This document shows positions 11,815 to 24,069 of a stretch of 64,000 nucleotides of DNA, in pieces. A program made the position numbers and the translations under genes. How positions within the stretch are numbered: the stretch's first letter is position 1; every line of letters starts with the position of its first letter. A model generated the notes under the pieces. The model was not told where the DNA came from, did no database searches, and saw nothing but the letters and a program-made list of their open reading frames with translations. The stretch is from Liolophura sinensis (lineage: Eukaryota; Mollusca; Polyplacophora; Chitonida; Chitonidae): the NCBI RefSeq assembly GCF_032854445.1, contig NC_088303.1, positions 25,367,501 to 25,431,500 of the forward strand, given 5' to 3'.

Positions 11815-13180
11815 TAAGCATCTATGCCTCGAAAAAGACATTCGTATACCATCCATAAATCAATATGGACGTTCCAGGTCAATATTGGAAAGGCCAATTC
11901 CCAAAATGACGTCTAATATAAACCACCAAAGAACTAAGGAAGTGTATAAAGCACGAAATTATGACGGAATCACTCAAAGAGTAGCAGTTAACATTTTAAC
12001 AGTGATGTTGAAAAAGCGCAAGGTATGCTTCAGGCGAACGAGTGAAATCAGTATTCCAATCGTGTACCTTGCTGGTATGTAGGTTAACGAAAGTAAAATA
12101 TTTGTCTCAGTTGCGCTTTGATTGCAAATGTATCCAATGTGCCGATTTAATTCAGCATGATGAATATATTTCCACTAGCCCCAGGTCAAGCTGAATTAGA
12201 CACAATCATGAAACAGAGTATCGGGATTCTGGAGCTCTGGTCATATTTATTTATAAGAGAATTATATTCACAGTGAAACTTAAGAAACTTGGACTTAAAG
12301 TGCTTGATGGAATAACCTTGGCACACTAGTTTTTGTAGGAATAACTTGTGACGTTGATTGAAATCGTCACAATATATGACACTCATGATCATGAATGGTA
12401 ACTGTTGTAAATAGTGGAACTGCAGAGGGCTTTGTTGCCTTTGACGTTCATGTAGCGGTCAACAATTTTATTAAACACTGATACAATTAGTGATGAAATG
12501 CTATGAGTTAAATCTGTGTGAGGAATAGTAGTATAGAGTGCAGAAATCTGAAGTAGAGATTTCCTTATATTGTACGTGTATTTAAGAGTCTAATTCTTTA
12601 GGGAGACGTTTAGAGTTTTTAAGAAGACACAGTTAACGCAAGAATTGTTTGCAAGTGCACACAGCACTTTTTCTAAAATGACTTTTACTTTGACAAAATA
12701 CTTTTTGTAGTGTCTTCGTTAAGAGAGTAGATATAAGTTTGGTGGTGCAGCTTCTCGATCCTACAAATTTTCATTGTATGGAGATTTGTGCATTTTTGGA
12801 ATCCAGTAAAATTGTGCTATATGGGTGTGATGTAAAGGTAAGGATATAATCCTTTGTTTGAGAAAGATCTGATGTTTTTTAAACAGCTCCTGCAGAGGAA
12901 TGGTCATGATAAAAAACGTTGATGTTGCGGCAGTTGTTGTTAAGTTCCTCGACAAAAACATGATAGTAATAATTCTTGTGGATAAATATTATATTATTAT
13001 GAGCTGTGGGATATATGAAATTGCCATGTATTCCCAAAGATTTTACCTTATGTTCATACTTATTTAAGGAACATAAATTTTCTGTTACGTAAAAGCTGTC
13101 CACAAAATCTTCAATAGCTTTGTTTTGGCTTTGGAAATTCAAAAAGAAAGATTAAAAAATTTTCGAATAACCTCCAAATT
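11815..13180 (-). pseudogene. PLE-like reverse-transcriptase element, internally deleted copy
   Basis: A minus-strand relic of a reverse transcriptase of the type I associate with Penelope-like elements. In coding order: an N-terminal part with YWIPKMHKSPY (12761-12961), the RT block readable as FxTLYTT-PH near 12510-12545, then a jump to the C-terminal block DFNQRH-LxxQKLVCQGYSIK (12186-12392) and a non-coding 3' end at 11815-12180 shared with other copies. The catalytic core with the DD motif is deleted. Several stops and frameshifts make it inactive. Assignment to a reverse transcriptase is firm; the PLE subfamily is my judgement. Confidence 0.75.
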
Positions 13181-13435
13181 TAAAAGGAATAATGTTGTGC
13201 CTTTGTACTTACGCACCCGTTTTGCGTAAATCAGGCTGCCTTCTGGCTACGATCGAAGAAAAAGGTGACGATAAACCGATTGGCAAAGTTTCGTGAAAGT
13301 GCACATTGCAAGTTATTACAATCAGGTATCAAAAACAATGCTGCATAACGACTGACTGATAATTTTGCTGGAATTTAACGCCTTACCATAAACTACCTCA
13401 CCTATACATCGGCGATCTTCGTCAGATGACAAGCG

Positions 13436-13655
13436 CCCTGAGAAAGCTGGATTCATTCTTCGCCACGTACTTGACGAAGTCCCGGAGTTAACAACCAATC
13501 AGCGAAAGCTGGGTTCTTTCTTCGCACCGTACTTGACGAAGTCTCTGAGTTCACAACCAATCAGCGAAAGCGGGATTCCTTCTTCGTCATGTACTTGGAA
13601 AACTTTGCCAGCTCATAACGAATCAGCGAAAGCTCGATTCGTTCTTCTCACTTGA
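13436..13655. repeat. 62-bp tandem repeat, 3.5 copies
   Basis: Unit contains GTACTTGACGAAGTC, CACAACCAATCAGCG and AAAGCTGGATTC. About 62 bp, with the last copy degenerate. Lies just upstream of the large satellite in the GPCR-1 intron. Confidence 0.85.
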
Positions 13656-13784
13656 CAAATCACTTGATAAACCTGCTGATTTCAATCAAACTGTAAAAAA
13701 CATAAAACTCTTGATACAGAATCGACCTGATGATAAGAGCTGGATTTCTTGTAATGCATAGGGCGGTATTATACTATTTGTGAC

Positions 13785-16405
13785 ACATTAACAGTACTGT
13801 ATACACTATGCTCTACTGTTCTGTATTCAATGACAGTACAGGACACAACGATATTGTACTGTTCTTAGCTCAAGGACGGTATTTTGGGGTATTTTAGTGA
13901 CAGGGCTGCAAAACACCATAATGTACTGTTCTTAGTTCAATGGCAGGACTGTACAGCACCTTAGTGTACTGTTCTTAGCTCAATGACAGGGCTGCACAGC
14001 ACCATAATGTACTGTTCTAAGTTCAATGGCAGGAGTGTACAGCACCATAGAGTACTGTTCTTAGTTCAATGACAGGACTGTACGGCACCATAGTGTACTG
14101 TTCTTAGTTCAATGACCGGACAGTATAACATCATACTGTATTGTTCTTAACTCAATGACAGGACTGTACAGCACCATAGTGTACTGTTCTTAGTTCAATG
14201 ACCGGACAGTATAACATCATGCTGTATTGTTCTTAACTCAATGACAGGACTGTACAGCACCATAGTGTACTGTTCTTAGTTCAATGACCGGACAGCATAA
14301 CATCATACTGTATTGTTCTTAACTCAGTGACAGGACTGTACAGCACCATAGTGTACTGTTCTTAGTTCAATGACCGGACAGCATAACATCATACTGTATT
14401 GTTCTTAACTCAGTGACAGGACTGTACAGCACCATAGTGTACTGTTCTTAGTTCAATGACAGGACAGTATAACATCACACTGTATTGTTCTTAACTCAAT
14501 GACAGGACCGTACAGCATCATAGTGCACTGTTCTTAGTTCAATGACCGGACAGTATAACATCACACTGTATTGTTCTCAACTCAATGACAGGACTGTACA
14601 GCACAAAAGTGCACTGTTCTTAGTTCAATGACCTGACAGCATATCATCACACTGTATTGTTCTTAACTAAATGACAGGACTGTACAGAACCGTAGTGTAC
14701 TGTTTTTAGTTCAATGAACGGGCTGTACAACATCACACTGTATTGTTCTTAACTCAATGACAGGACCGTACAGCACCATAGTGTAGTGTTCTTAGCTCAA
14801 TGACCGGACAATATGACATCACACTGTATTGTTCTTAACTCAATGACAGGACTGTACAGAACCATAGTGCATTGTTCTTAGTTCAATGACTGGACATTAT
14901 AACATCATACTGTATTGTTCCTAACTCAATGACAGGACTGTACAGCACCATAATGTACTGTTCTTAGTTCAATGACTGGACTGTACAACATCATACAGTA
15001 TTGTTGTTAACTCAATGAGAGGACCGTACAGCACCATAGTGTACTGTTCTTAGTTCAATGACCGGGCAGTATAACATCATGCTGTATTGGTCCTAACTCA
15101 ATGACAGGACCGTACAGAACCGTAGTGCACTGTTCTTAGTTCAATGACCAGACAGTATAACATCATACTGTATTGTTCTTAACTCAATGACAGGACCGTA
15201 CAGCACCATAGTGTACTGTTCTTGGTTCAATGACCAGACAGTATAACATCATGCTGTATTGTTCTTAACTCAATGACAGGACTGTACAGCACCATAGTGT
15301 ACTGTTCTTAGTTGAATGACTGGACTGTACAACATCATACAGTATTGTTCTTAACTCAATGAGAGGACCGTACAGCACGATAGTGTACTGTTCTTAGTTC
15401 AATGACCGGACAGCATAACATCATACTGTATTGTTCTTAACTCAATGAGAGGACCGTACAGCACCATAGTGTACTGTTCTTAGTTCAATGACCGGACAGT
15501 ATAACATCACACTGTATTGTTCTTAACTCAGTGACAGGACTGTACAGCACCATAGTGTACTGTTCTTAGTTGAATGACTGGACTGTACAACATCATACAG
15601 TATTGTTCTTAACTCAATGAGAGGACCGTACAGCACGATAGTGTACTGTTCTTAGTTCAATGACCGGACAGCATAACATCATACTGTATTGTTCTTAACT
15701 CAATGAGAGGACCGTACAGCACCACAGTGTACTGTTCTTAGTTCAATGACCGGACAGTATAACATCACACTGTATTGTTCTTAACTCAGTGACAGGACTG
15801 TACAGCACCATAGTGTACTGTTCTTAGTTCAATGACCGCAGAGTATAACATCACACTGTATTGTTCTTAACTCAATGACAGGACTGTACAGAACCGTAGT
15901 GTACTGTTCTTAGTTCAATGACCAGACAGTATAACATCATGCTGTATTGTTCTTAACTCAATGACAGGACTGTACAGCACCATAGTGTACTGTTCTTAGA
16001 TCAATGACCGGACAGCATAACATCACACTGTATTGTTCCTAACTCAATGACAGGACTGTACAGCACCATAGTGTACTGTTCTTAGTTCAATGACCGGGCA
16101 GCATAACATCACACTGTATTGTTCTTAACTCAATGACAGGACTGTACAGCACCATAGTGTACTGTTCTTTGTTCAATGACAGGACTGTATAGCACCATAC
16201 TGTATTCTTCTTAGCTCAATGACAGGACTTATTGAACGAGACTGTGCTGACATAGCTAAATGACGGTACCTACAGGAGCATACTGTACTGTTCGTAGCCC
16301 AGTGAGGGTACTTTACAAGGCCGTATTGTATAGGTTTTATATCAATGATGGCACTTTAGCTTAATGACGGTTCTGTACATGAGAGTACTGTATTGTGCTA
16401 AATGC
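13785..16405. repeat. 43-bp satellite organised as 86-bp higher-order repeat
   Basis: Roughly 54 core monomers of 43 bp in the GPCR-1 intron. Type 1 (TGTACTGTTCTTAGTTCAAT, then GACCGGACAGTATAACATCA) alternates with type 2 (TGTATTGTTCTTAACTCAAT, then GACAGGACTGTACAGCACCA), making an 86-bp dimer. A longer 258-bp unit (six monomers) is present twice in a row, starting at 15311 and 15569, nearly without differences. At both edges (13785-14100 and 16220-16405) the alternation is lost and monomers are degenerate, as expected when unequal exchange homogenises only the core. Confidence 0.95.
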
Positions 16406-17742
16406 CAACCTTGACTTCTGAGCTAATCGACTAGTAATGACATCTGTCCACAGGTAAAATAGCCCGATCAAGCCCAGAATGGCAATCCTTGGAGTCAGGC
16501 TGCAGTGATCATGTCCACCAACAGTAACCTGTACTGCAACCTGGACGAGAATCCAGTGACAAAACGCCGTTAAGGCCATTGTATTAGGGAACGGCAGAGT
16601 TAAATTTTCCCCAGCAGTGCCCAAAAGAAAAGAAATCTGGGATAATAGAAATCGTTTGTTTGATGAAAAGGCATTTGTAGAAGAGATCTTCAGTTTGTAA
16701 AAACCTCAGCGCCTTCGATTTTGTTATAAAGAGCTTTAACTGTCTAAAATTGTCAGAACTTGAATAATTAAGCACTGAACTAATATCAAGCATCTTGAGT
16801 GTTGGTTATAAAAGGTTATTTCCCGGTGAATGTGGAATGTAATATTGTAATAAAAAGCTGATCGCTTTGTCTAAATTACCGCACTCTGTAAATCGGCAAA
16901 ACACCTGTACCGGTAAGTCAAAATGTAGGAAGAAACTAACTGAAGAAGAGAACGGTTACTTTGTTTTTTTCCACACTTCTCTAGTCAAAATCAGTCAAAA
17001 ATACTTAATGAACTGGTTATTGTTATGCACTTCAATAGCAAGGATGGGTGACCTTCACGAATGAAGCCAGGTAAGTATTTTCCTTTCCACATTTCTGCGT
17101 GGAACAACAAAATAAAGCGAAGTAATTTCTCCCCCAATTACTTGATAGAAAATCTCTGATCATTTGTGTGATTAGAGGAATCTACAAGCGACAATCCCAA
17201 ACATATAAATGGCCCAGAAAACTAATAAACATAATTGTTATGGTTTCTTGATATATCGCCATTTTTTGTAACTGATTTCTCCTTCTCTTCGACCGTGACT
17301 TTTTCATAGAACATGTCCTTCAGACAAAGACTTGGCCCTGCTGGGCCTGTAGGGAAAAGAATAAACGGCAGCCCTTTGTTTGTGTGGAATGGATTTGTAG
17401 ACGAGAGATTCGGTTTGAAGAACAAACATTGCTCATCGACTAAGTTAGGATCTGTTAAGTATCTTAAGAACGTGCTGACATGGATTTATTCGTTCGGTTA
17501 AGTGGGAAGCCATGTCTAATATTTCACAACTAGACGGTTTTTTCACGTCCTGTGACGTGGAAGCTATGCTGACCTAACATACTAGAAATGTAAAGAGGAA
17601 AAGTCATATACGACGAAAAAGAAACTTACAAATGGATAGGCAATTGTTGAATTTATAGAAAGATATGTTTTGTTTCAATATCTGCATTCTTTTGTCAATG
17701 ACACTTCATAAAATTAAAGTTAAACTTAAATGACTCATTTAA
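16406..17742. other. GPCR-1 intron, nothing recognised
   Basis: Unique-looking AT-rich intron sequence. Small frames at 16361-16793 (-) and 17313-17501 (+) show no family signature. Confidence 0.4.
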
Positions 17743-18245
17743 CACTGTAAAGATCACGAAGAGTGACTGCAACTATTAGGAGTTAGATATATCCTGCCAG
17801 ATTTATAAAGTGTTAATGTTTCAACACTTTTTAAAGGTGTTCATATTCCATCTCCATTAAAAGAGCTCAATTTTGTTAAACTCAAGTTTCAAGTGTTGGT
17901 TTAAGATCGTCATTAACCACTTATAATGGAGTTGGACGAGTGTTAGGCATTAACACTTTATATAAGTTGTCAGATGGAGTGACTGCAGTTATAATATACA
18001 TGTATTTGACCAGTTTCATTAAGGGTTAATGTTTCAGCACCCTTCAAAGGTGTTCATACTCCAATTCCATTAAAAGTACTGAATTTTTTTAAACTCTGTT
18101 TCAAATGTCCGTTTTTAGATATTGATTAACCATCTTTTAATGGAGTTGGAATGTGACCAGTTGGCGAATGTTAAAACATTAACACTTTTTTAAAGTGGGA
18201 ACATAACTCTTATAAATGCAGTCGCTCCTCGTGATCTTTACAGTG
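17743..18245. mobile_element. MITE with TTAA target duplication
   Basis: A 503-bp non-coding element bounded by TTAA on both sides (17739-17742 and 18246-18249). Its terminal inverted repeats start CACTGTAAAGATCACGAAGA on the left and match the right end read in reverse (CACTGTAAAGATCACGAGGA). The interior is a diverged direct duplication: 17815-17965 and 18020-18200 share GTTAATGTTTCAACAC, AGGTGTTCATA-TCCA and AATGGAGTTGGA. TTAA duplications are typical of piggyBac and some other cut-and-paste superfamilies; I cannot assign the superfamily. Confidence 0.85.
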
Positions 18246-18249
18246 TTAA

Positions 18250-19980
18250 ATGTAACACTTCAGTTTTAAGAGTGAAAGTTTCCAGTTTAGGCCACATACG
18301 ATGCTAGTGATGCGGGCAAATGGAAAGTCTGACATTTAAGCTATAAAAATGCAATATGTTAAAAAGTGGAGATTTAATTATTTTCAATGATTCTACACTC
18401 TTCGTGACATTTCCATCTTGTTCAATACCTCTCTAGATGAGCGATATACTGACTCATAATCATTACCCTCCAATCATGGATCAAAATTTTAACGCACTAT
18501 TGCAGAGCGTTGCCCATGTTATCCCAGACATGTGTCATTTATCGACAATCTCACCACGTGGGCAAACAATCCCAACACTCAGACATGGGACACACCCTGG
18601 ATTTCGCCCCAGTCCAAGCACAGATGAACAATGCCTTATCCACGGGTTACATATTCTGATTCAGCTCACCGACAGGACCGCGAGTTCCTTCCACTTGTGC
18701 AGCCATGCTCAAACTCTGCTTCAGATAAGATAACCAGTTGTTTAGGACTTGTCAACAGGAAACCAGTGTCTTACTCCTCATTCATTAATACCGATAATGC
18801 TTTGAAATTGGAATTTGCAGGATACTGGAAGAAAGCTACAGCGGCTGCCTGTTAAATGAGGATAATGTAACTGCTGATATCATTTCCGTGCCAATTGTTG
18901 CACTTATTTTTGTTCTTCAACCGTTAATGGATTTCACGCTAGGCGCTATATAGGCATTATGTAGAAAAACAAACAAAACAATGCATACTATTGACCGTAA
19001 AGGTATGCGCTGTTACGGGTCGATATATGAACAGCCACTCACAAAATACAAGGGCACATGCGCAGCTGTCATAAATTAGACATGTTAAGTGGCAAACTAA
19101 TGGAGGATCAAGTTTGCTTAGTGTAGAAGTGCAGATTATCGCCGTGTGTGCTCTACAGAAAGCTGAACTGATTTCTGTAACAGTCTACGAAAATGATGAT
19201 GATCTTCCTGTTAGCGATTTACAGAACACTTCATCACGATCTTAGAAAATGTACAGAAGATCATTCTGTTGGCGATCTAAAGAATGCGCCAGTTAGTCAC
19301 AATGTTATGATTTCTGGAGATCGTCCTGTTGATTTATATTATAGAACGCTTTATTCACGATCATGAGCTTTAGTATTGTGCAATAACAAAATCTCATCAG
19401 TCAGCTATATGTGAATTCTGAATTTCTGGAATTTCTGGAATTTTTTTACAAGTAATATCTGGGAAATTCAGGGATCAATATAGTCAACAGTGTATTGATA
19501 TTCCAATCTTTATTAAGCTCAATGGTTCTCATTTATCACACCGTATATATTAATGATTTGATAGATTTAAATTACCTGTATAATATAACTAACGACGTAC
19601 AGCACACAAAGTAAAACCAGAGCGGCAACGACAGTGTGAAAGCTGGCAAATGGTCACACGCAACCAGTGAAATACGGTCTCTTGTCAATTTACCTCTGTC
19701 AGAGTTTTATTCTAACTGTTCATCTAAATGCATAAATCTTAGCAATTTACACGCCCCCTAGCAACATGGCTTAAGTAGAATTGGGTAAACAAATTCAGTG
19801 ATGTTAATTGCAAATTATTAGACGTCACTGGCCTAGAATTACTCAAATGCTATGTTATCATCACAATTAACATACAATCACATTAAAAAAATGCAAAGGC
19901 AAAAGGCCTCACGGATGCTTAGTCCACCAGCACAATACCGGAATATGTAGGAATACAATATAATTAAAGGCATATGACAA
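18250..19980. other. GPCR-1 intron, mostly unrecognised, with a weak repeat
   Basis: No gene identified. Around 19190-19370 a loose repeat of about 70 bp recurs (GATCTTCCTGTTAGCGATTTA, GATCATTCTGTTGGCGATCTA, GATCGTCCTGTTGATTTA). A 98-codon frame at 18437-18733 has no recognisable domain. Confidence 0.4.
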
Positions 19981-20138
19981 AGATGTGAAAGAAATGTATG
20001 CAGAGTAACTGGGTTTGAAGGAAACTACACATTGTACATATGGTATATCTGACTTAGACTTATATCTCTTTGTATACAAAGCATCTCAAGAGGGAATGTC
20101 TATCCCCTCTGTTCTTGATCTCTTCACTCCTACCGTGA

Positions 20139-20645
20139 ATGTGTTGCCATCACAATATCTTGGAACAATTTTCTGTCACGCAATCAAACCATCACAACCG
20201 AGAATGGCCATACGCTACGTTTTTTGATATCTTCACTGCCAGTGACAATGTATTCCCGTCGATATGCAATCTGCCCACTGTCACGGAGAATGTCGTGTCC
20301 GAGTCATTAAATGTTTCGTCACGCAGTCAAACCATCACAGCAGAGATTGGTCATCTTCTTGTCACTGTGTCAAAGAACTCTTTATTAAAAAATGAGTTGG
20401 TCACGATTTTGTCACATATAGCAAAATCTGTTCGCAATCTTGCCCATAAAGCAAATGGAATTCTCGCCACGATTTTCTCACAAGCCCAGAAACTCATCGT
20501 TGGGCATTATTATACCTGTGACCCTCAAACTGTTCAGAGCATCGTTAGTCTATCAGAGAGCGTTGTCCGTATTATTTACATAAAAGCAGCTAATCTGCTA
20601 AAATCCACATCGATCCGTGTCTCTGTGTCGATTGGCATTCATTGA
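20139..20645 (+). other. 168-codon open frame in GPCR-1 intron, unrecognised
   Basis: The longest uninterrupted frame in the intron. Its residues are rich in Ser, Thr, Val and Ile (for example SLLKNELVTILSHIAKSVRN). I recognise no domain, signal peptide or membrane segment. Short phrases repeat within the DNA (TCACGCAATCAAACCATCACA and TCACGCAGTCAAACCATCACA), so the openness may come from local duplication. Probably not a gene, but it is the only intronic frame worth a similarity search. Confidence 0.15.
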
Positions 20646-21572
20646 AATTCATTATCTGTTTTGCGCACCTGATGCGTGTATTCAGCTGCGAGTAGTCAGC
20701 AATCACCAACCATGTGCAATAGCCAGAAAATGCTAATCTACAAACAGTAACCATAAATAGCGGGTGGCAGTCATCATCCAAATGTTAAGTAGGGCGCTCG
20801 GTAGGGTTGATGCCCATTAAATAGCTTTCTAATTCCAATCACGTGATTAAACCCCCACGCAATCCTAATATACGACGTGAGGTCGAATAGAAAACAGGCT
20901 TTGGGAACAGAAAAGTATAAAGCAAGGCGATTATTTAGATGAAAATAGCGTTTTACATGCGTGCCAAGTTATACGCGACCATCTCACATACTGAAAACAT
21001 TTGGCTTTAACATTACCGTTTTTGGCAATGCTACAGTTAGATTTCGGTGCATAAATCATCGGACTTAACTAAAATAAAAATAGCAATAAACCAAATGATT
21101 ATTTCATCTATTTGCATAACTCAAAGCGGGATGTGACTCGATCAGATGCTCAAGCCTCAACCGTTGACACACGAGGTGGGGATTTATTGCCGACCTTGGG
21201 CACTGAATCTCAGGATTCTTCTCATTCACAGTGCTTGGAACGATCGACAGACCACCTGTTTCCCACGAATATGACCTACGGCTGTGAACGTTACATCTCG
21301 GAAAGTCCGCCAGTAACTTGCCAAAGACCACCGCTTTACGACGTGCTCTGTGGGTTCTCCACCAATAAACTTACCGTCATCGTATATACAAGTGAAAGTT
21401 GTTTAGTATAGCCCTAAAAAAAGAAATAAATAAAGAAAATAAATTTCATTATTCTTTACACATAATTTTTTTTAATTTTCAGTTTCTACCAAATATAATA
21501 TTATAACGGATAATTGATTTCTTTAGGTATTGTCTGCATTTTGTCTTCATTTATACTAACAGCGAAATGACT

Positions 21573-21752
21573 CAGGACCTTCTCACCAGTGAGTTCAAGA
21601 AAAGCTCCTACTGGCTTCCTCTCTGGTCATACGCGAAAAGGTTTGTCCGCCACTCGGTCGTGGGTTTTTGCCGAGCTCGGGCAGGTTTCCTCCCACCACA
21701 GGTATAAGTGAAATATAAGCGTCATTAAGTGTAATATTCTTGAGTACTGCGT
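21573..21752 (+). repeat. SINE family A copy, plus orientation
   Basis: Family blocks in order TTCTCACCAGTGAGTTCAAG, CTGGCTTCCTCTCTGG, GTCGTGGGTTTTTGCC, GGTTTCCTCCCACCA, TATAAGTGAAATAT and TATTCTTGAGTACTGCGT. It lies about 40 bp upstream of exon 2 of GPCR-1, close to the branch-point region, so its presence there is tolerated. Confidence 0.8.
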
Positions 21753-21794
21753 ACACAATACTAAATATATACTTTAACTTTTTTCTCTTTACAG

Positions 21795-22579
21795 ATATAT
21801 CTCTGGCAGTTATTACCGTGCCCCTTGAAATCCTTAGTCATTTTTCTGCAGGAGACTTGACTACCTCGTTATGCAAGGCGATAGAGTTCATTGACTACAT
21901 GGCGCAATCATCGAACATTTTCTGTGTCGTCGCTATAGCCTGTGATCGCCATCGAGCTGTGGTTCATCCACTCGAGAAAAAGCTGACTTTTCGCCAGTGT
22001 ATTCGTAACGTGGCTTTCGTCTGGTTTTGTGCGGGGCTGTACGGTATCAGGGCCGCCATTGTGTTTGACGTCACAGAGGAACAGCGCTTTACAGACTCTA
22101 CATGGCAAAGCTTCTACCGGTGCGCAGTTCCGAAAAGCAACATGGCGATGAACAAATATTTCTTCCTTCTGGACTTCTTGGTTATGTATTCAATTCCTTT
22201 ATGTGTAATTCTCGTACTCTATGCGAAAATTTGGGTGGCAATGCACCGCAGTGCCTCGAAAGTCCAAGCGCCTCATATGGCACAAAAACGGAGGAAGAAA
22301 GTGGTGAAGATGTTGTTGATGGTGGTCTTAGTGTTCGCCGTATGTCAACTTCCGGTTCATGTCTGGGAACTACATGTGTACTGGGGTTCAGGACCATTCT
22401 CCTCCTATCTTATTATCAAAGACTTTTTCCACCTCATGTCCATTTCAAACGGATGGTTAAACGTTATAGCCTATATTTTGTTTAACGAAAGCTTCTCCGG
22501 TCTTTTAATACCTTGTAAACGTTCCAGTCGCGTTGGTCCGAGACAAATTGTAACCATAGACGGAAGTATTGTATCGTAA
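21795..22579 (+). CDS. GPCR-1 exon 2: TM2 to C-terminus
   Basis: Begins after TTTTCTCTTTACAG and supplies TM2 (DISLAVITVPLEIL), TM3 to TM7 and a short tail. TM3 starts at the conserved Cys (SLCKAIEF) and ends in C-D-R-H where most class A receptors have DRY. The partner Cys for the extracellular disulphide is in FYRCAVP. Loop 3 is basic (QKRRKKVVK). TM6 has C-Q-L-P in place of CWxP. TM7 reads NGWLNVIAY, so the NPxxY proline is replaced. The tail is short, without an obvious palmitoylated Cys cluster. A possible poly(A) signal AATAAA lies at 22724. Length (331 aa) is normal for a small class A receptor. The changed motifs suggest a diverged lineage-specific clade rather than a pseudogene, because the frame is intact over 785 nt. 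Confidence 0.92.
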
Positions 22580-22723
22580 AGAAAAAACTTGAGATATACA
22601 AAAACATATAACATGGATTTACAACCTCCAGGCGTTAGTATCAATACAATGTCCAAACAAAGGATCCAAATACATGATAAACCTTTTAAAGTAAGAAAGT
22701 ATGGGCAAGTGTTCTTCTCAAAG

Positions 22724-22729
22724 AATAAA
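22724..22729 (+). terminator. Candidate poly(A) signal for GPCR-1
   Basis: AATAAA 145 bp after the GPCR-1 stop codon, the first such hexamer downstream. Suggestive only. Confidence 0.35.
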
Positions 22730-23394
22730 AAGATATTGTTTATTAGAAAACGAATGACAGATTCTGCGTGTCAGATCATACTGAAACTGAAAAAATGTAT
22801 TTTGATGACGCTTCAGCTGTCAATGTTTGAATCGGAAATACTTTGCGGCGTTGAACACTATCTATACATTCGGCCCCCGACCATGGGATGTGAGAGACTG
22901 CAATAGGGTCTTGAATGTTTCCGAGTACTTTTTTACATGAATGTTATATGCAGTCATTGCAAAATTTACAAATCTCAGAGGGAATGCCTTCAATAAGGAA
23001 ACCTTTTCACTCAATGGTGGACAATCAATAACTACAGACGGCGAGTGGAGCGTTTGGTTTGGTTACGGTATATATGCATTGGAATAACAGACATAGTTAG
23101 AAAAATTGAAGTGTGACTGTTCTCTGTTTACATACATGTACAGACATAATGTTATGATATTCAATTAGAAAAAAGAACTTTTCAGCACTTTGCTCTTTTC
23201 GGCACGCTTATAAATGGTGCGTTTTAATTATTAGTCAAAGTAATAATTAATTACGTTCATATAAATGGTGACAAAATGCATGTGTATAATAATTATTACC
23301 ATGCAGGTCTCAAAGAAAGTATTTATAAGATTTAGCCTATTGTACTGCTATTTGTCTAAAGAATAATAATTTTTTCTCCAAATTCCACCAAAGT
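22730..23394. other. Downstream of GPCR-1, nothing recognised
   Basis: AT-rich. A frame at 22589-22906 overlaps the likely 3' UTR and has no family signature. Confidence 0.4.
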
Positions 23395-24060
23395 TGAGCC
23401 TAACTTACTGTGCACTTGCCTGGTTGTGCCTAACGTACGGAGAACTTGTTGTTGGTTGTGTGTAACTTGCGCTGTACTGGCCTGGTTGTGACTAAGTTAC
23501 GGTGCGCTTGCTAGGCCATACCTCACTTACGGTGCATGCTTCTGGATTACAGTGCACATTAACGGGTCGTGCGCAATGCGCTGTGCCGTACTAGGCCGTG
23601 CCTATCTGACCATACACTTACCTGTCCTTGCCCATGTTAAGGTGCACTTGCCCAGTTGTGCCTAGCCTGAGGTGCATATGCCAAGCCGTGCGCATCTTAC
23701 ACTGCGTTACAGTGTGTAACTCACAATAGACATGCCGGACCGCGCCTAGCTCAGGAAGCACTGGCGCTTTTCCAAACTGTAATAAAAATGTGTTTAAAAA
23801 CGAAACACTTATTTTTAGTGTGAATATCTTAAGGTGTACTCTTACCTTGCTGTGCTTAGCTTACGGTACATTTGTGTGGCTGTACTAAACTTACGGAACA
23901 CGTGCCTGGTTGTGATTAACTTACTGTAGGCTACACGCGGGGGGACGTGCCTAACTTACTGTGAAGGTGCCTGACCATGTTTAACTGACGATGCATGTTA
24001 AAATAAATTCGCCTACATTGCAGGGCCGGGCGTAACTTACAATACACGTGGTGGACGGTG
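23395..24060. repeat. Degenerate tandem repeat, about 36-42 bp
   Basis: Recurring phrase GTGCCTAACTTACGGTGCACTTGCCTGG in many diverged forms (GTGCCTAACGTACGGAGA, GTGACTAAGTTACGGTGCG and similar). An old minisatellite whose period has blurred. Confidence 0.7.
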
Positions 24061-24069
24061 ATTGATTGA

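Noticed and set aside
13785-16405. Resemblance to a CRISPR array (regular short repeats)
   Set aside because: There are no unique spacers; each monomer is similar along its whole length. The context is a eukaryotic intron.
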